Positions 1 through 8,365 of a DNA stretch of 59,217 bases are shown here, in pieces. The stretch is from an uncultured Porphyromonadaceae bacterium (GTDB lineage: Bacteria; Bacteroidota; Bacteroidia; Bacteroidales; Muribaculaceae): the NCBI GenBank assembly GCA_900555715.1, contig USMC01000013.1, positions 1-59,217 on the forward strand. Reading direction: 5' to 3'. Position 1 is the first letter of the stretch; each line of letters begins with the position of its first letter. Below the pieces are notes generated by a model that saw only the letters and a list, made by a program, of their open reading frames with translations, was not told the DNA's origin and ran no database searches. The translations under genes and the position numbers were made by a program.

Positions 1-57
1 AAGATCCAGCGACGCATATTCCTTCATGAGTCTGTTTGTCAGCACTGCATCTGCCAT
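1..57 (-). CDS. Start of an unidentified gene downstream of bioB (truncated by window edge)
   Basis: Only the first 19 codons are visible, reading MADAVLTNRLMKEYASLDL, and the gene runs off the left edge. It begins 3 bp after the bioB stop, so it is very likely co-transcribed with yicC and bioB. A biotin-pathway role is a reasonable guess from position alone. The visible residues do not let me name a family. Confidence 0.55.
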   Translation of the reverse strand, partial: MADAVLTNRLMKEYASLDL

Positions 58-60
58 AAT

Positions 61-1041
61 TCAGAAGTCGTAGCCGGCATCTTTGACAAGAGCCTTATCC
101 TCCTCGACGCCGGAACCTGTTGTTGTCAGAAGATCACCCGTGATGGCGCCGTTGACACCGACACGCATTGCTTTCAGCTGCACTTCACGGGAAAGGCGTG
201 CGCGACCGCCGGCGAAACGAAGAACTGTTCTCGGATGCGCGAAGCGGAAAATAGCGATTGCTATGAATATTTCTTCATCCGAAATGGGAGGTGTGTCCTG
301 CAGAGGCGTACCTTTGATAGGACAGAGGATGTTGACAGGAATAGAGACGGGCTCGACCTCGCGCAGTTTCAATGCAAGTTCGGCACGCTGGCGGCGGCTT
401 TCACCCATGCCGATGATACCGCCGGAGCATACTTCGAAGCCTATTTTCTTCGCAGCTTTTATTGTCGCTATCTTATCGTCGATAGTGTGTGATGTGCACA
501 GATGTCCGAAATAGGACGGAGCCGTCTCAAGATTGCAGTGATAGCGGTGGCATCCTGTGTCGTATAACTTCTGAAGTTCTTCGGCATTAAGAAGTCCGAG
601 CGACGCACACGTAGAAATGCGTCCTTCGTTGTGTACTTCGCCAAGAATCCTGCACATTTCTTCGAGAGCTTTGCCTTTTGTCGCTTTTCCGCTCGCAACA
701 AGTGAGAAACGCATGATGCCCTGACCGGCGTTGTGCCGTGCCGCAGCGATAGCTTCATCGTGTCCGACAATGTCGTATGTGTGGCACCCGGTGCTGTAAT
801 GTCCCGACTGTGCGCACCATTTGCAGTTTTCAGAACATTTTCCTGAACGCGCGTTTATAATCGTACAGCTGTCGAAACGGCGCGGGGCAAAGTGCGCCGT
901 CAGTTTTGCGGCTGCATCAAGAAGCGCCTGCTTGCCCTCTTCGGTTTCAATTTCGGCAAGCTGATATATTTCCTTATCATCAAGCTGTCTGCCGTCGAGA
1001 ACTTTCAGCAGTGCTTTTTCGATAATCTCTGTTTCTGACAT
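61..1041 (-). CDS. bioB: Biotin synthase BioB
   Basis: Radical SAM enzyme that inserts sulfur into dethiobiotin, the last step of biotin synthesis in the cytoplasm. The 326-residue length is normal for the family. The radical-SAM cluster motif CSENCKWC supplies Cys69, Cys73 and Cys76, followed by the conserved AQSGHY stretch. The later NLETAPSYF and NILCPIKGTPL segments are also typical of BioB. The start codon lies 1 bp after the yicC stop and the next gene starts 3 bp after the bioB stop, so the three form one minus-strand transcript. Identification is secure. Confidence 0.97.
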   Translation of the reverse strand: MSETEIIEKALLKVLDGRQLDDKEIYQLAEIETEEGKQALLDAAAKLTAHFAPRRFDSCTIINARSGKCSENCKWCAQSGHYSTGCHTYDIVGHDEAIAAARHNAGQGIMRFSLVASGKATKGKALEEMCRILGEVHNEGRISTCASLGLLNAEELQKLYDTGCHRYHCNLETAPSYFGHLCTSHTIDDKIATIKAAKKIGFEVCSGGIIGMGESRRQRAELALKLREVEPVSIPVNILCPIKGTPLQDTPPISDEEIFIAIAIFRFAHPRTVLRFAGGRARLSREVQLKAMRVGVNGAITGDLLTTTGSGVEEDKALVKDAGYDF

Positions 1042-1042
1042 T

Positions 1043-1930
1043 TTACATTACATTTAGAACCTGCTCTTTAATCTGTTCAAGCAAGTCTTTCATCCGCACG
1101 ACTATAGCCTGCATTTCAGCATGATTGCTCTTTGAGCCGAGTGTATTGATTTCCCGTCCCATCTCCTGCGCAATGAATCCGAGTTTCTTTCCCTGCCCTG
1201 GCTTGGGATTCGCCATTGTTTCCTTGAAGTAAGCAAGATGTTTGCCGAGGCGCTGCTTCTCTTCATTAACATCGAGCTTCTCGATATAAAAAATCATTTC
1301 CTGTTCCAGCCGCCCCTTGTCGAGCTCCACATTAGGAATCTTCGCCAACGCTTCTTCTATGCGCACTCTTATCTTCGCTACGCGCTCTTTTTCAAAAGGC
1401 TCGATCTGATTCAGAAGCTCACCGATAGCATCGACACGACGTTCAAAGAAACTCTCAAGTTCTTCACCTTCGGCACGGCGGTGCTTCATAAGCCCTTCCG
1501 CAGCCTTTGCAACAGCTTTGTACAGCACTTCAGACTCTTCTTCATCGACAGCGTCGGCAGTATCGGCATGTATTGTATCAGGAAAACGCAGAAGAACGCT
1601 GTACCAGTCCTGAGGCAGACCGATACCGAGAGTTTCCGATGCCTGGCATATCTGTTTCTTATATGCTTCCATAGTCTCGATGTTGAGCATCGAGGCAGGG
1701 GTTGCTGGCACACCGGCAAGGCTCTCGCAACTTATCATTACGTCGACCTTACCTCTCTCGAGCATACGTCCGACGATATTGCGCACCTCAAGCTCGCATT
1801 CGCGGAAGATAAAAGGTATGCGCACATTCATATCAAGCTGCTTGGAATTAAGCGACTTGATTTCAACGATTATCCTGTGTGTTCTGGATTCGAGGCTTAC
1901 TTTGCCGAATCCTGTCATCGACATTAGCAT
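1043..1930 (-). CDS. yicC: YicC/YloC family endoribonuclease
   Basis: Member of the YicC family, whose Escherichia coli and Bacillus members have been described as RNases. The predicted 295-residue protein opens with MLMSMTGFGK, matching the M-x-x-S-M-T-G-F-G start of the family, so I chose this ATG over one 39 bp upstream that only adds an unrelated segment. The N-terminal YicC domain covers roughly residues 4-160. The C-terminal DUF1732 domain ends with the family-typical GFIAQEMGREINTLGSKSN and a short helix. It is the first gene of the yicC-bioB run and is divergent from tsaB. A TAAATTTG -7-like box lies about 37 bp upstream of the start. Confidence 0.93.
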   Translation of the reverse strand: MLMSMTGFGKVSLESRTHRIIVEIKSLNSKQLDMNVRIPFIFRECELEVRNIVGRMLERGKVDVMISCESLAGVPATPASMLNIETMEAYKKQICQASETLGIGLPQDWYSVLLRFPDTIHADTADAVDEEESEVLYKAVAKAAEGLMKHRRAEGEELESFFERRVDAIGELLNQIEPFEKERVAKIRVRIEEALAKIPNVELDKGRLEQEMIFYIEKLDVNEEKQRLGKHLAYFKETMANPKPGQGKKLGFIAQEMGREINTLGSKSNHAEMQAIVVRMKDLLEQIKEQVLNVM

Positions 1931-1966
1931 AGTATTCCGGCAGCCCATCAGAGGGCTTACAGACGG

Positions 1967-1974
1967 CAAATTTA
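1967..1974 (-). promoter_or_regulatory. Probable -7 box for yicC-bioB
   Basis: Read on the minus strand this is TAAATTTG, a match to the Bacteroidetes -7 consensus TAnnTTTG. It sits 36 bp from the chosen yicC start. I see no good TTTG -33 partner at the usual 19-21 nt spacing, so the call is moderate. Confidence 0.45.
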
Positions 1975-2018
1975 CAAAATATAAGTCGGATGATGACCAT
2001 ATTTAGTCAAAAATTCCC

Positions 2019-2026
2019 TAACTTTG
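2019..2026 (+). promoter_or_regulatory. Probable -7 box for the tsaB operon
   Basis: TAACTTTG matches the Bacteroidetes -7 consensus and ends 16 bp before the tsaB ATG, implying a very short 5' leader. The -33 position is weak. Confidence 0.5.
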
Positions 2027-2042
2027 CCCAAAAGAATATGCA

Positions 2043-2744
2043 ATGGCTGTAATATTGAATATCGAAACATCCGGCAGCGTTTGTTCTGCGGCTCTGACGG
2101 CAGAAGGCACTGTGATTGCCCATCGCGAAGATTTCAACGGCAGAAATCATGCCACTATGCTCAGCGGATTTATCAAACATTGCCTCGACCATGCCGCCGA
2201 GCATGAAATAAAGCTCGATGCCGTAGCTGTCAGCATGGGTCCGGGCAGCTACACCGGTCTGCGTATCGGTCTGAGCGAAGCCAAAGGACTCGCCTACTCT
2301 CTTGATATTCCTCTAATCGGAATCGACACTCTGCAACTGCTTGCTACACGCGTCATGTTCTCGTCCGACGAAATAAGTCCCGACACTGTTTTCATACCGA
2401 TGATAGACGCCCGACGCATGGAGGTCTACACTGCCGCATACGATTTCGGTCTGCAGGAGATGATGAAGCCTCAGGCGCTTATCCTCGATGATAATTCATA
2501 TGAGAAGCTCAGACTCAGCGGGCGTCCCCTACTCTACTTCGGCAGCGGAGCGGAAAAGGCACAGCAAGTCTTCACCGGTTGCCATAATGCCACATACGTT
2601 CCCGACGTCGATGCTGTAGCTGTCGACATGATAGCGCTGTCCGAAATGGCATTCGCGCGCCGTCAGTTTGTGGACACCGCATACTCGACACCATCCTATA
2701 TCAAAGATTTCCAGGCCACCACTCCAAAAAACAAGGTGCTATGA
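2043..2744 (+). CDS. tsaB: tRNA threonylcarbamoyladenosine biosynthesis protein TsaB
   Basis: Non-catalytic partner of TsaD in the complex that places threonylcarbamoyl on A37 of ANN-decoding tRNAs. The 233-residue protein has the actin-like fold signature of the family: MAVILNIETS at the N-terminus and the GPGSYTGLRIG loop near residues 66-76. It lacks the metal-binding histidines of TsaD, as expected for TsaB. Its stop overlaps the start of the TsaC-type gene by 4 bp (ATGA), so two steps of the same pathway are translationally coupled. Confidence 0.93.
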   Translation: MAVILNIETSGSVCSAALTAEGTVIAHREDFNGRNHATMLSGFIKHCLDHAAEHEIKLDAVAVSMGPGSYTGLRIGLSEAKGLAYSLDIPLIGIDTLQLLATRVMFSSDEISPDTVFIPMIDARRMEVYTAAYDFGLQEMMKPQALILDDNSYEKLRLSGRPLLYFGSGAEKAQQVFTGCHNATYVPDVDAVAVDMIALSEMAFARRQFVDTAYSTPSYIKDFQATTPKNKVL

Positions 2745-3322
2745 CATTCGACGGACAGGACTTGCGCAACGCCGTTGACGTCCTAAGGAAAGGCGGCGTA
2801 ATACTCTATCCTACAGACACTGTATGGGGAATTGGCTGCGACGCCACAAACTCCGAGGCGGTGAAGAAAGTATTCAGAATCAAACAGCGCGACGACGCCA
2901 AGGCTCTCATTACTCTCGTGGGTTCCGTCGCCCAGCTCGAACGTACCGTAGAAGGTATTCCCGAAGTAGCATATCAACTTATCGAGTTCAGCGAACGTCC
3001 GGTTACCATCATATACGACAAATCTGCGCCCGGCGCGCACATCGCCCCTGAGCTACATGCCCCTGACGGCACCATCGGTGTGCGCCTGACAAATGAAGAA
3101 TTCAGTGCCGCACTATGCCGGACATTCGGGAAACCCATCGTTTCCACCTCCGCCAACATCAGCGGGCATGCCACACCCTCATCTTTCAGAGAGATATCTC
3201 AGGAAATACTTGATGCCGCCGATTATGTGTGCACAACACGGCGCGACGAAGAGTCAGCGGCACGTCCTTCAACTGTCATGCGCCTTTCCGAGGACGGGTG
3301 CTTTAAAATCATAAGACCGTAA
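2741..3322 (+). CDS. tsaC: L-threonylcarbamoyladenylate synthase (Sua5/YrdC/YwlC family)
   Basis: Makes threonylcarbamoyl-AMP from threonine, bicarbonate and ATP, the substrate used by the TsaBD complex. The 193-residue protein is a single YrdC domain. Visible signatures are GGVILYPTDTVWGIGCD near the N-terminus, the IKQRDDAK nucleotide-binding segment and the STSANISG motif in the second half. It has no C-terminal Sua5 extension, so it is the short TsaC/YwlC form. It overlaps tsaB by 4 bp upstream and the sugar transferase by 1 bp downstream (TAATG). Confidence 0.92.
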   Translation: MTFDGQDLRNAVDVLRKGGVILYPTDTVWGIGCDATNSEAVKKVFRIKQRDDAKALITLVGSVAQLERTVEGIPEVAYQLIEFSERPVTIIYDKSAPGAHIAPELHAPDGTIGVRLTNEEFSAALCRTFGKPIVSTSANISGHATPSSFREISQEILDAADYVCTTRRDEESAARPSTVMRLSEDGCFKIIRP

Positions 3323-4746
3323 TGAGACAAGTCGACCGGCAAAGAATCCAGTACCTTTTCGCTGACTTCCTGACAGCGAACATAGGATTCTGCCTGTTCG
3401 ACATCGGGCGCTTCCATCTTGTATCCGAATCCGTTCGCCCTTCGCACGTGCTCACCTTCCTGTGCGACCCGTCACTTGTCGCGGAGCAGATACTGGTGCC
3501 CATACTTATGATATGCCTCTATGCCGTTCTGGGGTCCTACAACAGAGCCAACACTCTCTATAAATCGCGCTTCGACGAAGCTCTGACCGCCTTCATAGCG
3601 TCCGGCATCGGCGTCCTCGTGGTATTCTTCGTCGCACTGGTGAACGACAATATCGAAGAACGTGTGAGAAATTACGAGCTGATAGCCCTTCTGTGGGCAT
3701 CACTTTTTTTCCCGACACTCATCGTACGGTATATCATCCTTTCGCGCAATGCCCGAAAGGTGCGTCGCGGCGATTATGTGCTCAGAACATTCGTTATCGG
3801 CGCATCACCTGCCAACAGGAGCAAACTTGAACGAATCATGCGTTCGTCGAGCCGCTCCGGACTGGGAATCAAAGGCTGCGTCGATGTCGACGGAACTATA
3901 GGCGACAGCACATTTATCGGTCTGCCCGTTTTCCGCGCGGAAGATGCCGCCGAAGAATGCCGGCGTCTCGGAGCCGAGGCCGTTGTGGTTCTCAATTCAG
4001 AAAAAGGTCTCGGACGGACAGCAGAAATCATAAACAGCCTCTATCCTCTCGAAAAGCCGCTGTTTGTCACATCCGACCTTCACAGCCTGATGAGCCTTCG
4101 TCCGAAGGTGTCATCCATTGTCAACGAGCCGGTTGTCGACATAACCAACGCACGCATATCTCCCGCGGCTGTCAACTGTAAACGGCTCGGCGACATCTTC
4201 GTTTCCGCATTGTCTCTCATACTTCTTTCCCCGGTGCTTGCCGCAATAGCGATAGCAGTTAAAGCTGATTCGGAAGGTCCTGTCCTTTACCGCCAGCAGC
4301 GCATAGGCTATCACAAACGCCCGTTCATGATCAACAAGTTCCGCACAATGAAGAACAATGCCGAGAACACAGGACCCGCACTGGCGAAGGAAAACGACCC
4401 CCGCGTGACACGTATCGGACATTTTCTGCGCAAATACCGGCTCGACGAGCTTCCGCAGTTCTGGAATGTCCTGATCGGTGAAATGTCGCTTGTCGGACCG
4501 CGTCCTGAACGGGAGTACTACATCCGGCAGATTCTCGATCGCCATCCCGCCTACAGCCTGATACATCAGGTCCGTCCGGGCATAACGTCGTGGGGAATGG
4601 TGAAATACGGCTATGCCTCCAATGTCGACCAGATGCTCGAACGGCTCGAATACGACCTGCTGTATATAGAGAACGTGTCGCTTGGAGTAGATTTGAAAAT
4701 ATTGTTTTATACCGTCAGTACAGTGCTGACAGGCAAAGGTTTGTAA
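3322..4746 (+). CDS. Polyprenyl-phosphate sugar phosphotransferase (WcaJ/EPS initiating type)
   Basis: Membrane enzyme expected to load the first sugar phosphate onto undecaprenyl phosphate at the start of exopolysaccharide or O-antigen synthesis. The 474-residue protein has four or five N-terminal membrane helices (about residues 10-150), a nucleotide-binding-like CoA_binding_3 region (about 155-250) and a C-terminal Bac_transf catalytic domain. The last shows FMINKFRTM, DPRVTRIGHFLRKYRLDELP and MSLVGPRPE, the core family motifs. The start overlaps the tsaC stop by 1 bp and the clcA-like gene follows with no gap, so expression is tied to a tRNA-modification operon. The sugar specificity cannot be read from sequence. 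Confidence 0.9.
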   Translation: MRQVDRQRIQYLFADFLTANIGFCLFDIGRFHLVSESVRPSHVLTFLCDPSLVAEQILVPILMICLYAVLGSYNRANTLYKSRFDEALTAFIASGIGVLVVFFVALVNDNIEERVRNYELIALLWASLFFPTLIVRYIILSRNARKVRRGDYVLRTFVIGASPANRSKLERIMRSSSRSGLGIKGCVDVDGTIGDSTFIGLPVFRAEDAAEECRRLGAEAVVVLNSEKGLGRTAEIINSLYPLEKPLFVTSDLHSLMSLRPKVSSIVNEPVVDITNARISPAAVNCKRLGDIFVSALSLILLSPVLAAIAIAVKADSEGPVLYRQQRIGYHKRPFMINKFRTMKNNAENTGPALAKENDPRVTRIGHFLRKYRLDELPQFWNVLIGEMSLVGPRPEREYYIRQILDRHPAYSLIHQVRPGITSWGMVKYGYASNVDQMLERLEYDLLYIENVSLGVDLKILFYTVSTVLTGKGL

Positions 4747-6546
4747 ATGTCAGAAACAGAAATTAAGACCAGCAAGGCAAGCGAATATCTGCTTAAATTT
4801 GTCCTATGGCGCGAGAAGCACATCAAGGAGAAGAATTTCGTGCTCCTTCTTGCTTTCGCCGTAGGTATATTCTCAGGTGTGGCGGCTCTGATTCTCAAAT
4901 TTCTAATCCACACTATCTCCGAATATCTCACCTCGACAGTAAATCCCGAGCAAGGCAACCTGCTCTACATCCTTCTGCCGTCGATAGGTGTGATTATCAC
5001 AGCGCTGTACGTCCGCTATATCGTCCGCGACGACATCAGTCACGGCGTCACACGCGTGCTGTACGCTATCTCGCAGAACAAAAGCCGCCTTAAGAAGCAC
5101 AACATCTATACATCGGTGCTCGCCAGTTCCGCCACAATCGGCTTCGGCGGTTCGGTAGGAGCCGAAGGTCCTATCGTGTATACCGGCGCTGCCATCGGCT
5201 CCAACCTCGGACGCATATTCCGCATGTCGCCGCGCATCCTTATGATACTGGTAGGCTGCGGCGCCGCTGCCGGAATAGCCGGCATCTTCAAAGCGCCTAT
5301 CGCCGGTATGCTATTCACGCTTGAGGTGCTGATGCTTGATCTGACGTCTGTATCGGTTATGCCTCTGCTCATTGCTTCCATCACCAGCACGACGCTTGCC
5401 TACGTCTACACAGGTTATGAATTCGAATTCTTTTTCGCCCAGACGGAGGATTTCTATACCTCACGAATACCATTCGTCATCATGCTCGGCATCATCTGCG
5501 GCTTCTCGTCGCTATACTTCACTCGTGCGATGAACATGATGGAACGATTCTTCCGCCGTTTCAAGAATCCGTGGACGCGCACCGCTATAGGCTGTCTCAT
5601 CCTGTCGTCGCTCGTTTTCTTCTTTCCTCCCCTCTACGGTGAAGGCTACGGTTCGATAAACGCACTTCTCTCCGGCGACACCTCAGCCATCGTCAACGGC
5701 TCCATATTTTACGGCGACAGAAATTCGGTGTGGTTCCTGGCGATTTTCATCGGCATGGTGATCCTGACAAAAGCATTCGCCACATCGTCGACCAACGGGG
5801 GCGGCGGTGTCGGCGGCACATTCGCTCCTTCGCTCTATGTAGGCTGCATGACAGGATTTCTTTTCGCCTTCGTCGCGAACCATCTCGGGATGGTCGAACT
5901 GTCGACAAAGAATTTCGCACTCATGGGCATGGCAGGCGTCATGAGCGGTGTCATGCACGCTCCGCTGATGGCGATCTTCCTCACCGCCGAACTCACCGGC
6001 GGCTACGACCTGTTCCTCCCACTGCTCATTGTCAGCACGATATCCTACGGAACGATAAAGTTTTTCGAGCCGTTTTCCATCTATACCATGCGTCTTGCCC
6101 AGCGCGGCGAACTGCTGACGCACGGAAAAGACAAAGCGGTGCTGACTCTGCTGAAAATCGACAATGTCATCGAAAAAGACTTCCTGCCGGTATCGCCGGA
6201 TATGACGCTTAAAGAAATGGTGGACACTATAGCCCAGAGCAAACGCAATCTCTTCCCGGTACTGAACGACAAAAACGAGCTTCTCGGAGTTGTGCTGCTC
6301 GATGAAATCAGAAATATCATGTTCCGTCCCGACCTCTACCGCCGTATGCGCGTGAGCACATTCATGTCCATACCTCCGGCAAAAATCGAAGTCGGCGCAC
6401 GCATGGATACCGTAATGAAGACATTCGACAAGACAGGAGCCTGGAATCTGCCCGTTGTCGAAAACGGGCAATATGTGGGCTTCGTCTCAAAAAGCAAGAT
6501 TTTCAACTCCTATCGTGCCGTCCTCAGGCACTATTGCGACGACTGA
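4747..6546 (+). CDS. ClC family chloride channel/antiporter with CBS domains
   Basis: Integral inner-membrane anion channel or H+/Cl- exchanger. The 599-residue protein has about ten hydrophobic segments and the ClC pore motifs: GSVGAEGP (with the gating glutamate) near residue 136 and GGGGVGGTFAPSLYVG near residues 353-368. Two CBS domains occupy the cytoplasmic C-terminus (about residues 460-595), which usually bind adenine nucleotides. Its ATG directly follows the stop of the sugar transferase. It is the last gene of the tsaB run; porT follows after 57 bp. Whether it is a channel or an exchanger is not decided. Confidence 0.93.
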   Translation: MSETEIKTSKASEYLLKFVLWREKHIKEKNFVLLLAFAVGIFSGVAALILKFLIHTISEYLTSTVNPEQGNLLYILLPSIGVIITALYVRYIVRDDISHGVTRVLYAISQNKSRLKKHNIYTSVLASSATIGFGGSVGAEGPIVYTGAAIGSNLGRIFRMSPRILMILVGCGAAAGIAGIFKAPIAGMLFTLEVLMLDLTSVSVMPLLIASITSTTLAYVYTGYEFEFFFAQTEDFYTSRIPFVIMLGIICGFSSLYFTRAMNMMERFFRRFKNPWTRTAIGCLILSSLVFFFPPLYGEGYGSINALLSGDTSAIVNGSIFYGDRNSVWFLAIFIGMVILTKAFATSSTNGGGGVGGTFAPSLYVGCMTGFLFAFVANHLGMVELSTKNFALMGMAGVMSGVMHAPLMAIFLTAELTGGYDLFLPLLIVSTISYGTIKFFEPFSIYTMRLAQRGELLTHGKDKAVLTLLKIDNVIEKDFLPVSPDMTLKEMVDTIAQSKRNLFPVLNDKNELLGVVLLDEIRNIMFRPDLYRRMRVSTFMSIPPAKIEVGARMDTVMKTFDKTGAWNLPVVENGQYVGFVSKSKIFNSYRAVLRHYCDD

Positions 6547-6603
6547 ACCAAGCTTTTCCCTTCGCGGGGCAATAAACGCAAAAAGGAGCCGTTTATATTT
6601 CTG

Positions 6604-7323
6604 ATGAAGATTCTGAGAATTATAATACTTGCTCTTACAGGTCTGGCTGCGGTCACACCCGGTTTCTCGCGCACGTTCAACGACAAACTCCAGAACCGTC
6701 CGTACGCAGACATGAGGCGATGGAATCTCGGATTCTCCGTCGGGCTCTACACTTCCGACCTCATGTTCACCCACAACGGTCTCATCACCGAAAACGGCGA
6801 GCAGTGGCGCCTCGACCAGCCCGGCTACCAGCCCGGCTTCTGCGTCAACGGTCTTTTCAACCTCCGGCTCAACAACTATTTTTCGTTGCGTTTATCCCCC
6901 GGTCTCTACTTCGGCAGCCGCGGCATCGAAATGCGCGAGTGGGAAACCGGGGCGTCGGAAAAACAGACCATCAAATCGACATTCATAGTCCTTCCGATCG
7001 ACATCAAGTACTCGGCGATGCGCTACCGCAACGCCCGTCCGTATGTCACCGCCGGAGTCATGCCGGCTTTCGACATAAACAAAAAACGGAGCGATATCCT
7101 CCAGCTGAAGACCAACGACTGCTACCTCAGCGTCGGTTTCGGCTGCGATTTCTATCTGCCGTATTTCAAGCTCATCCCCGAACTGAAATTCTGCTTCGGA
7201 CTAAGCGATGTTCTTGTACACGACCGCCCCGACCTTGCCGACGACCCCAACAAATTCAAATTCACACAATCCGTCAAGAAGGCGACATCCAAGATGATTG
7301 TGCTTACGTTCTATTTCGAATGA
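6604..7323 (+). CDS. porT: PorT family outer-membrane protein (type IX secretion)
   Basis: PorT is an outer-membrane beta-barrel needed for type IX secretion in Porphyromonas. This 239-residue protein has a signal peptide (about residues 1-23), followed by alternating beta-strand segments with aromatic ends. It keeps family hallmarks: a NLGFSVGLYTSDL strand after the signal, a FNLRLNNYFSLRLSPGLYFG segment and a terminal strand ending in Phe-Glu. It stands immediately upstream of porP and the gldKLMN run, which strongly supports the assignment. The gap to porP is 4 bp. Confidence 0.85.
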   Translation: MKILRIIILALTGLAAVTPGFSRTFNDKLQNRPYADMRRWNLGFSVGLYTSDLMFTHNGLITENGEQWRLDQPGYQPGFCVNGLFNLRLNNYFSLRLSPGLYFGSRGIEMREWETGASEKQTIKSTFIVLPIDIKYSAMRYRNARPYVTAGVMPAFDINKKRSDILQLKTNDCYLSVGFGCDFYLPYFKLIPELKFCFGLSDVLVHDRPDLADDPNKFKFTQSVKKATSKMIVLTFYFE

Positions 7324-7327
7324 AACG

Positions 7328-8323
7328 ATGAGAAGCATTGTTATCCGGACTCTTCTGTCACTTGCGGCTCTCACAGTCGTTTTTTCCTTGAAAGCGCAGA
7401 CCGACCCCAACCTGAGCCAGTACTATGTTGCCCCGACACTCTACAACCCTTCCGCTACCGGCAACACCGATTTTCTGCGCATCCGCGGCGGAGCAAGGCT
7501 CCAGTGGGTAGGCATAGACGGCGCTCCGCAATCGTTTCTTGCCGCCGCCGACATGCCGTTCAAACTCGGAACACAGCGCATAGGCGCCGGCGTGAACATG
7601 CTTCAGGAAAGCATTGGTCTCTACAGCACGCTCAATCTTACTGTCCAGGCATCATATAAACTTCGCAAATGGGGCGGCATGTGGAGCATCGGTCTCGGCG
7701 TCGGAATATACGACCAGTCGTTCAAAGGCTCCGAAGTATACCTTCCCGGCGATGACGACTACCACGAAAGCACCGACGATGCCATTCCGACATCTGACAT
7801 ACACGGCACGGCTCTCGACGCCGACTTCGGCATCTGGTACGAGCATCCGAAATTCTATGCCGGTCTGTCCATGACGCATCTGACAGCACCGACAGTCACC
7901 ATGAACGCCGCAAATGCCTCCGGCGGCTCGGAGACATCAGGCGAACGCAAATATCAGTTCAAAGCCGACAGAACCCTCTATTTTACCGCCGGGTGCAATA
8001 TTCCGGTGAAAAATACGTTATTTGAAATAATACCATCGCTTTTGGTAAAGAGCACATTCACATTCACAACAGCTGAACTCAACGCGCGTCTGCGTATGCG
8101 CAAATTTCTGAGTTTCGGCATAGGATACCGATGGGACGACGCCGTGATAGCCACGGTGGCAGCAGAAATAAAGAATTTTTATATAGGCTACAGTTACGAT
8201 TACGCCACTTCTGCCATCCACAGCGCATCCTCCGGCAGCCACGAATTGTTTGTGGGATACAGCATGAAGCTCGACCTCAGCGATAAGAACAAAAACCGCC
8301 ACAAGAGTGTGCGGATAATGTAA
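7328..8323 (+). CDS. porP: PorP/SprF family type IX secretion outer-membrane protein
   Basis: PorP/SprF proteins are 14-strand-like beta barrels that link the T9SS trans-envelope core to the outer membrane or to substrates. The 331-residue protein starts at the ATG giving MRSIVIRTLLSLAALTVVFS, a clean signal peptide ending in KAQ. An ATG 30 bp upstream would overlap porT and spoil the signal. The mature N-terminus reads TDPNLSQYYVAPTLYNPSATG, the diagnostic PorP/SprF opening. It is followed 42 bp later by gldK, the classical porP-porK order. Confidence 0.93.
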   Translation: MRSIVIRTLLSLAALTVVFSLKAQTDPNLSQYYVAPTLYNPSATGNTDFLRIRGGARLQWVGIDGAPQSFLAAADMPFKLGTQRIGAGVNMLQESIGLYSTLNLTVQASYKLRKWGGMWSIGLGVGIYDQSFKGSEVYLPGDDDYHESTDDAIPTSDIHGTALDADFGIWYEHPKFYAGLSMTHLTAPTVTMNAANASGGSETSGERKYQFKADRTLYFTAGCNIPVKNTLFEIIPSLLVKSTFTFTTAELNARLRMRKFLSFGIGYRWDDAVIATVAAEIKNFYIGYSYDYATSAIHSASSGSHELFVGYSMKLDLSDKNKNRHKSVRIM

Positions 8324-8365
8324 AACATTTATAAACCAAGCAACAACATCCGGAATTCGAAATAT

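Noticed and set aside
5683..6471. 262-codon minus-strand frame inside the ClC channel gene
   Set aside because: His-, Asp- and Glu-rich composition with no domain, opposite a well-supported gene.
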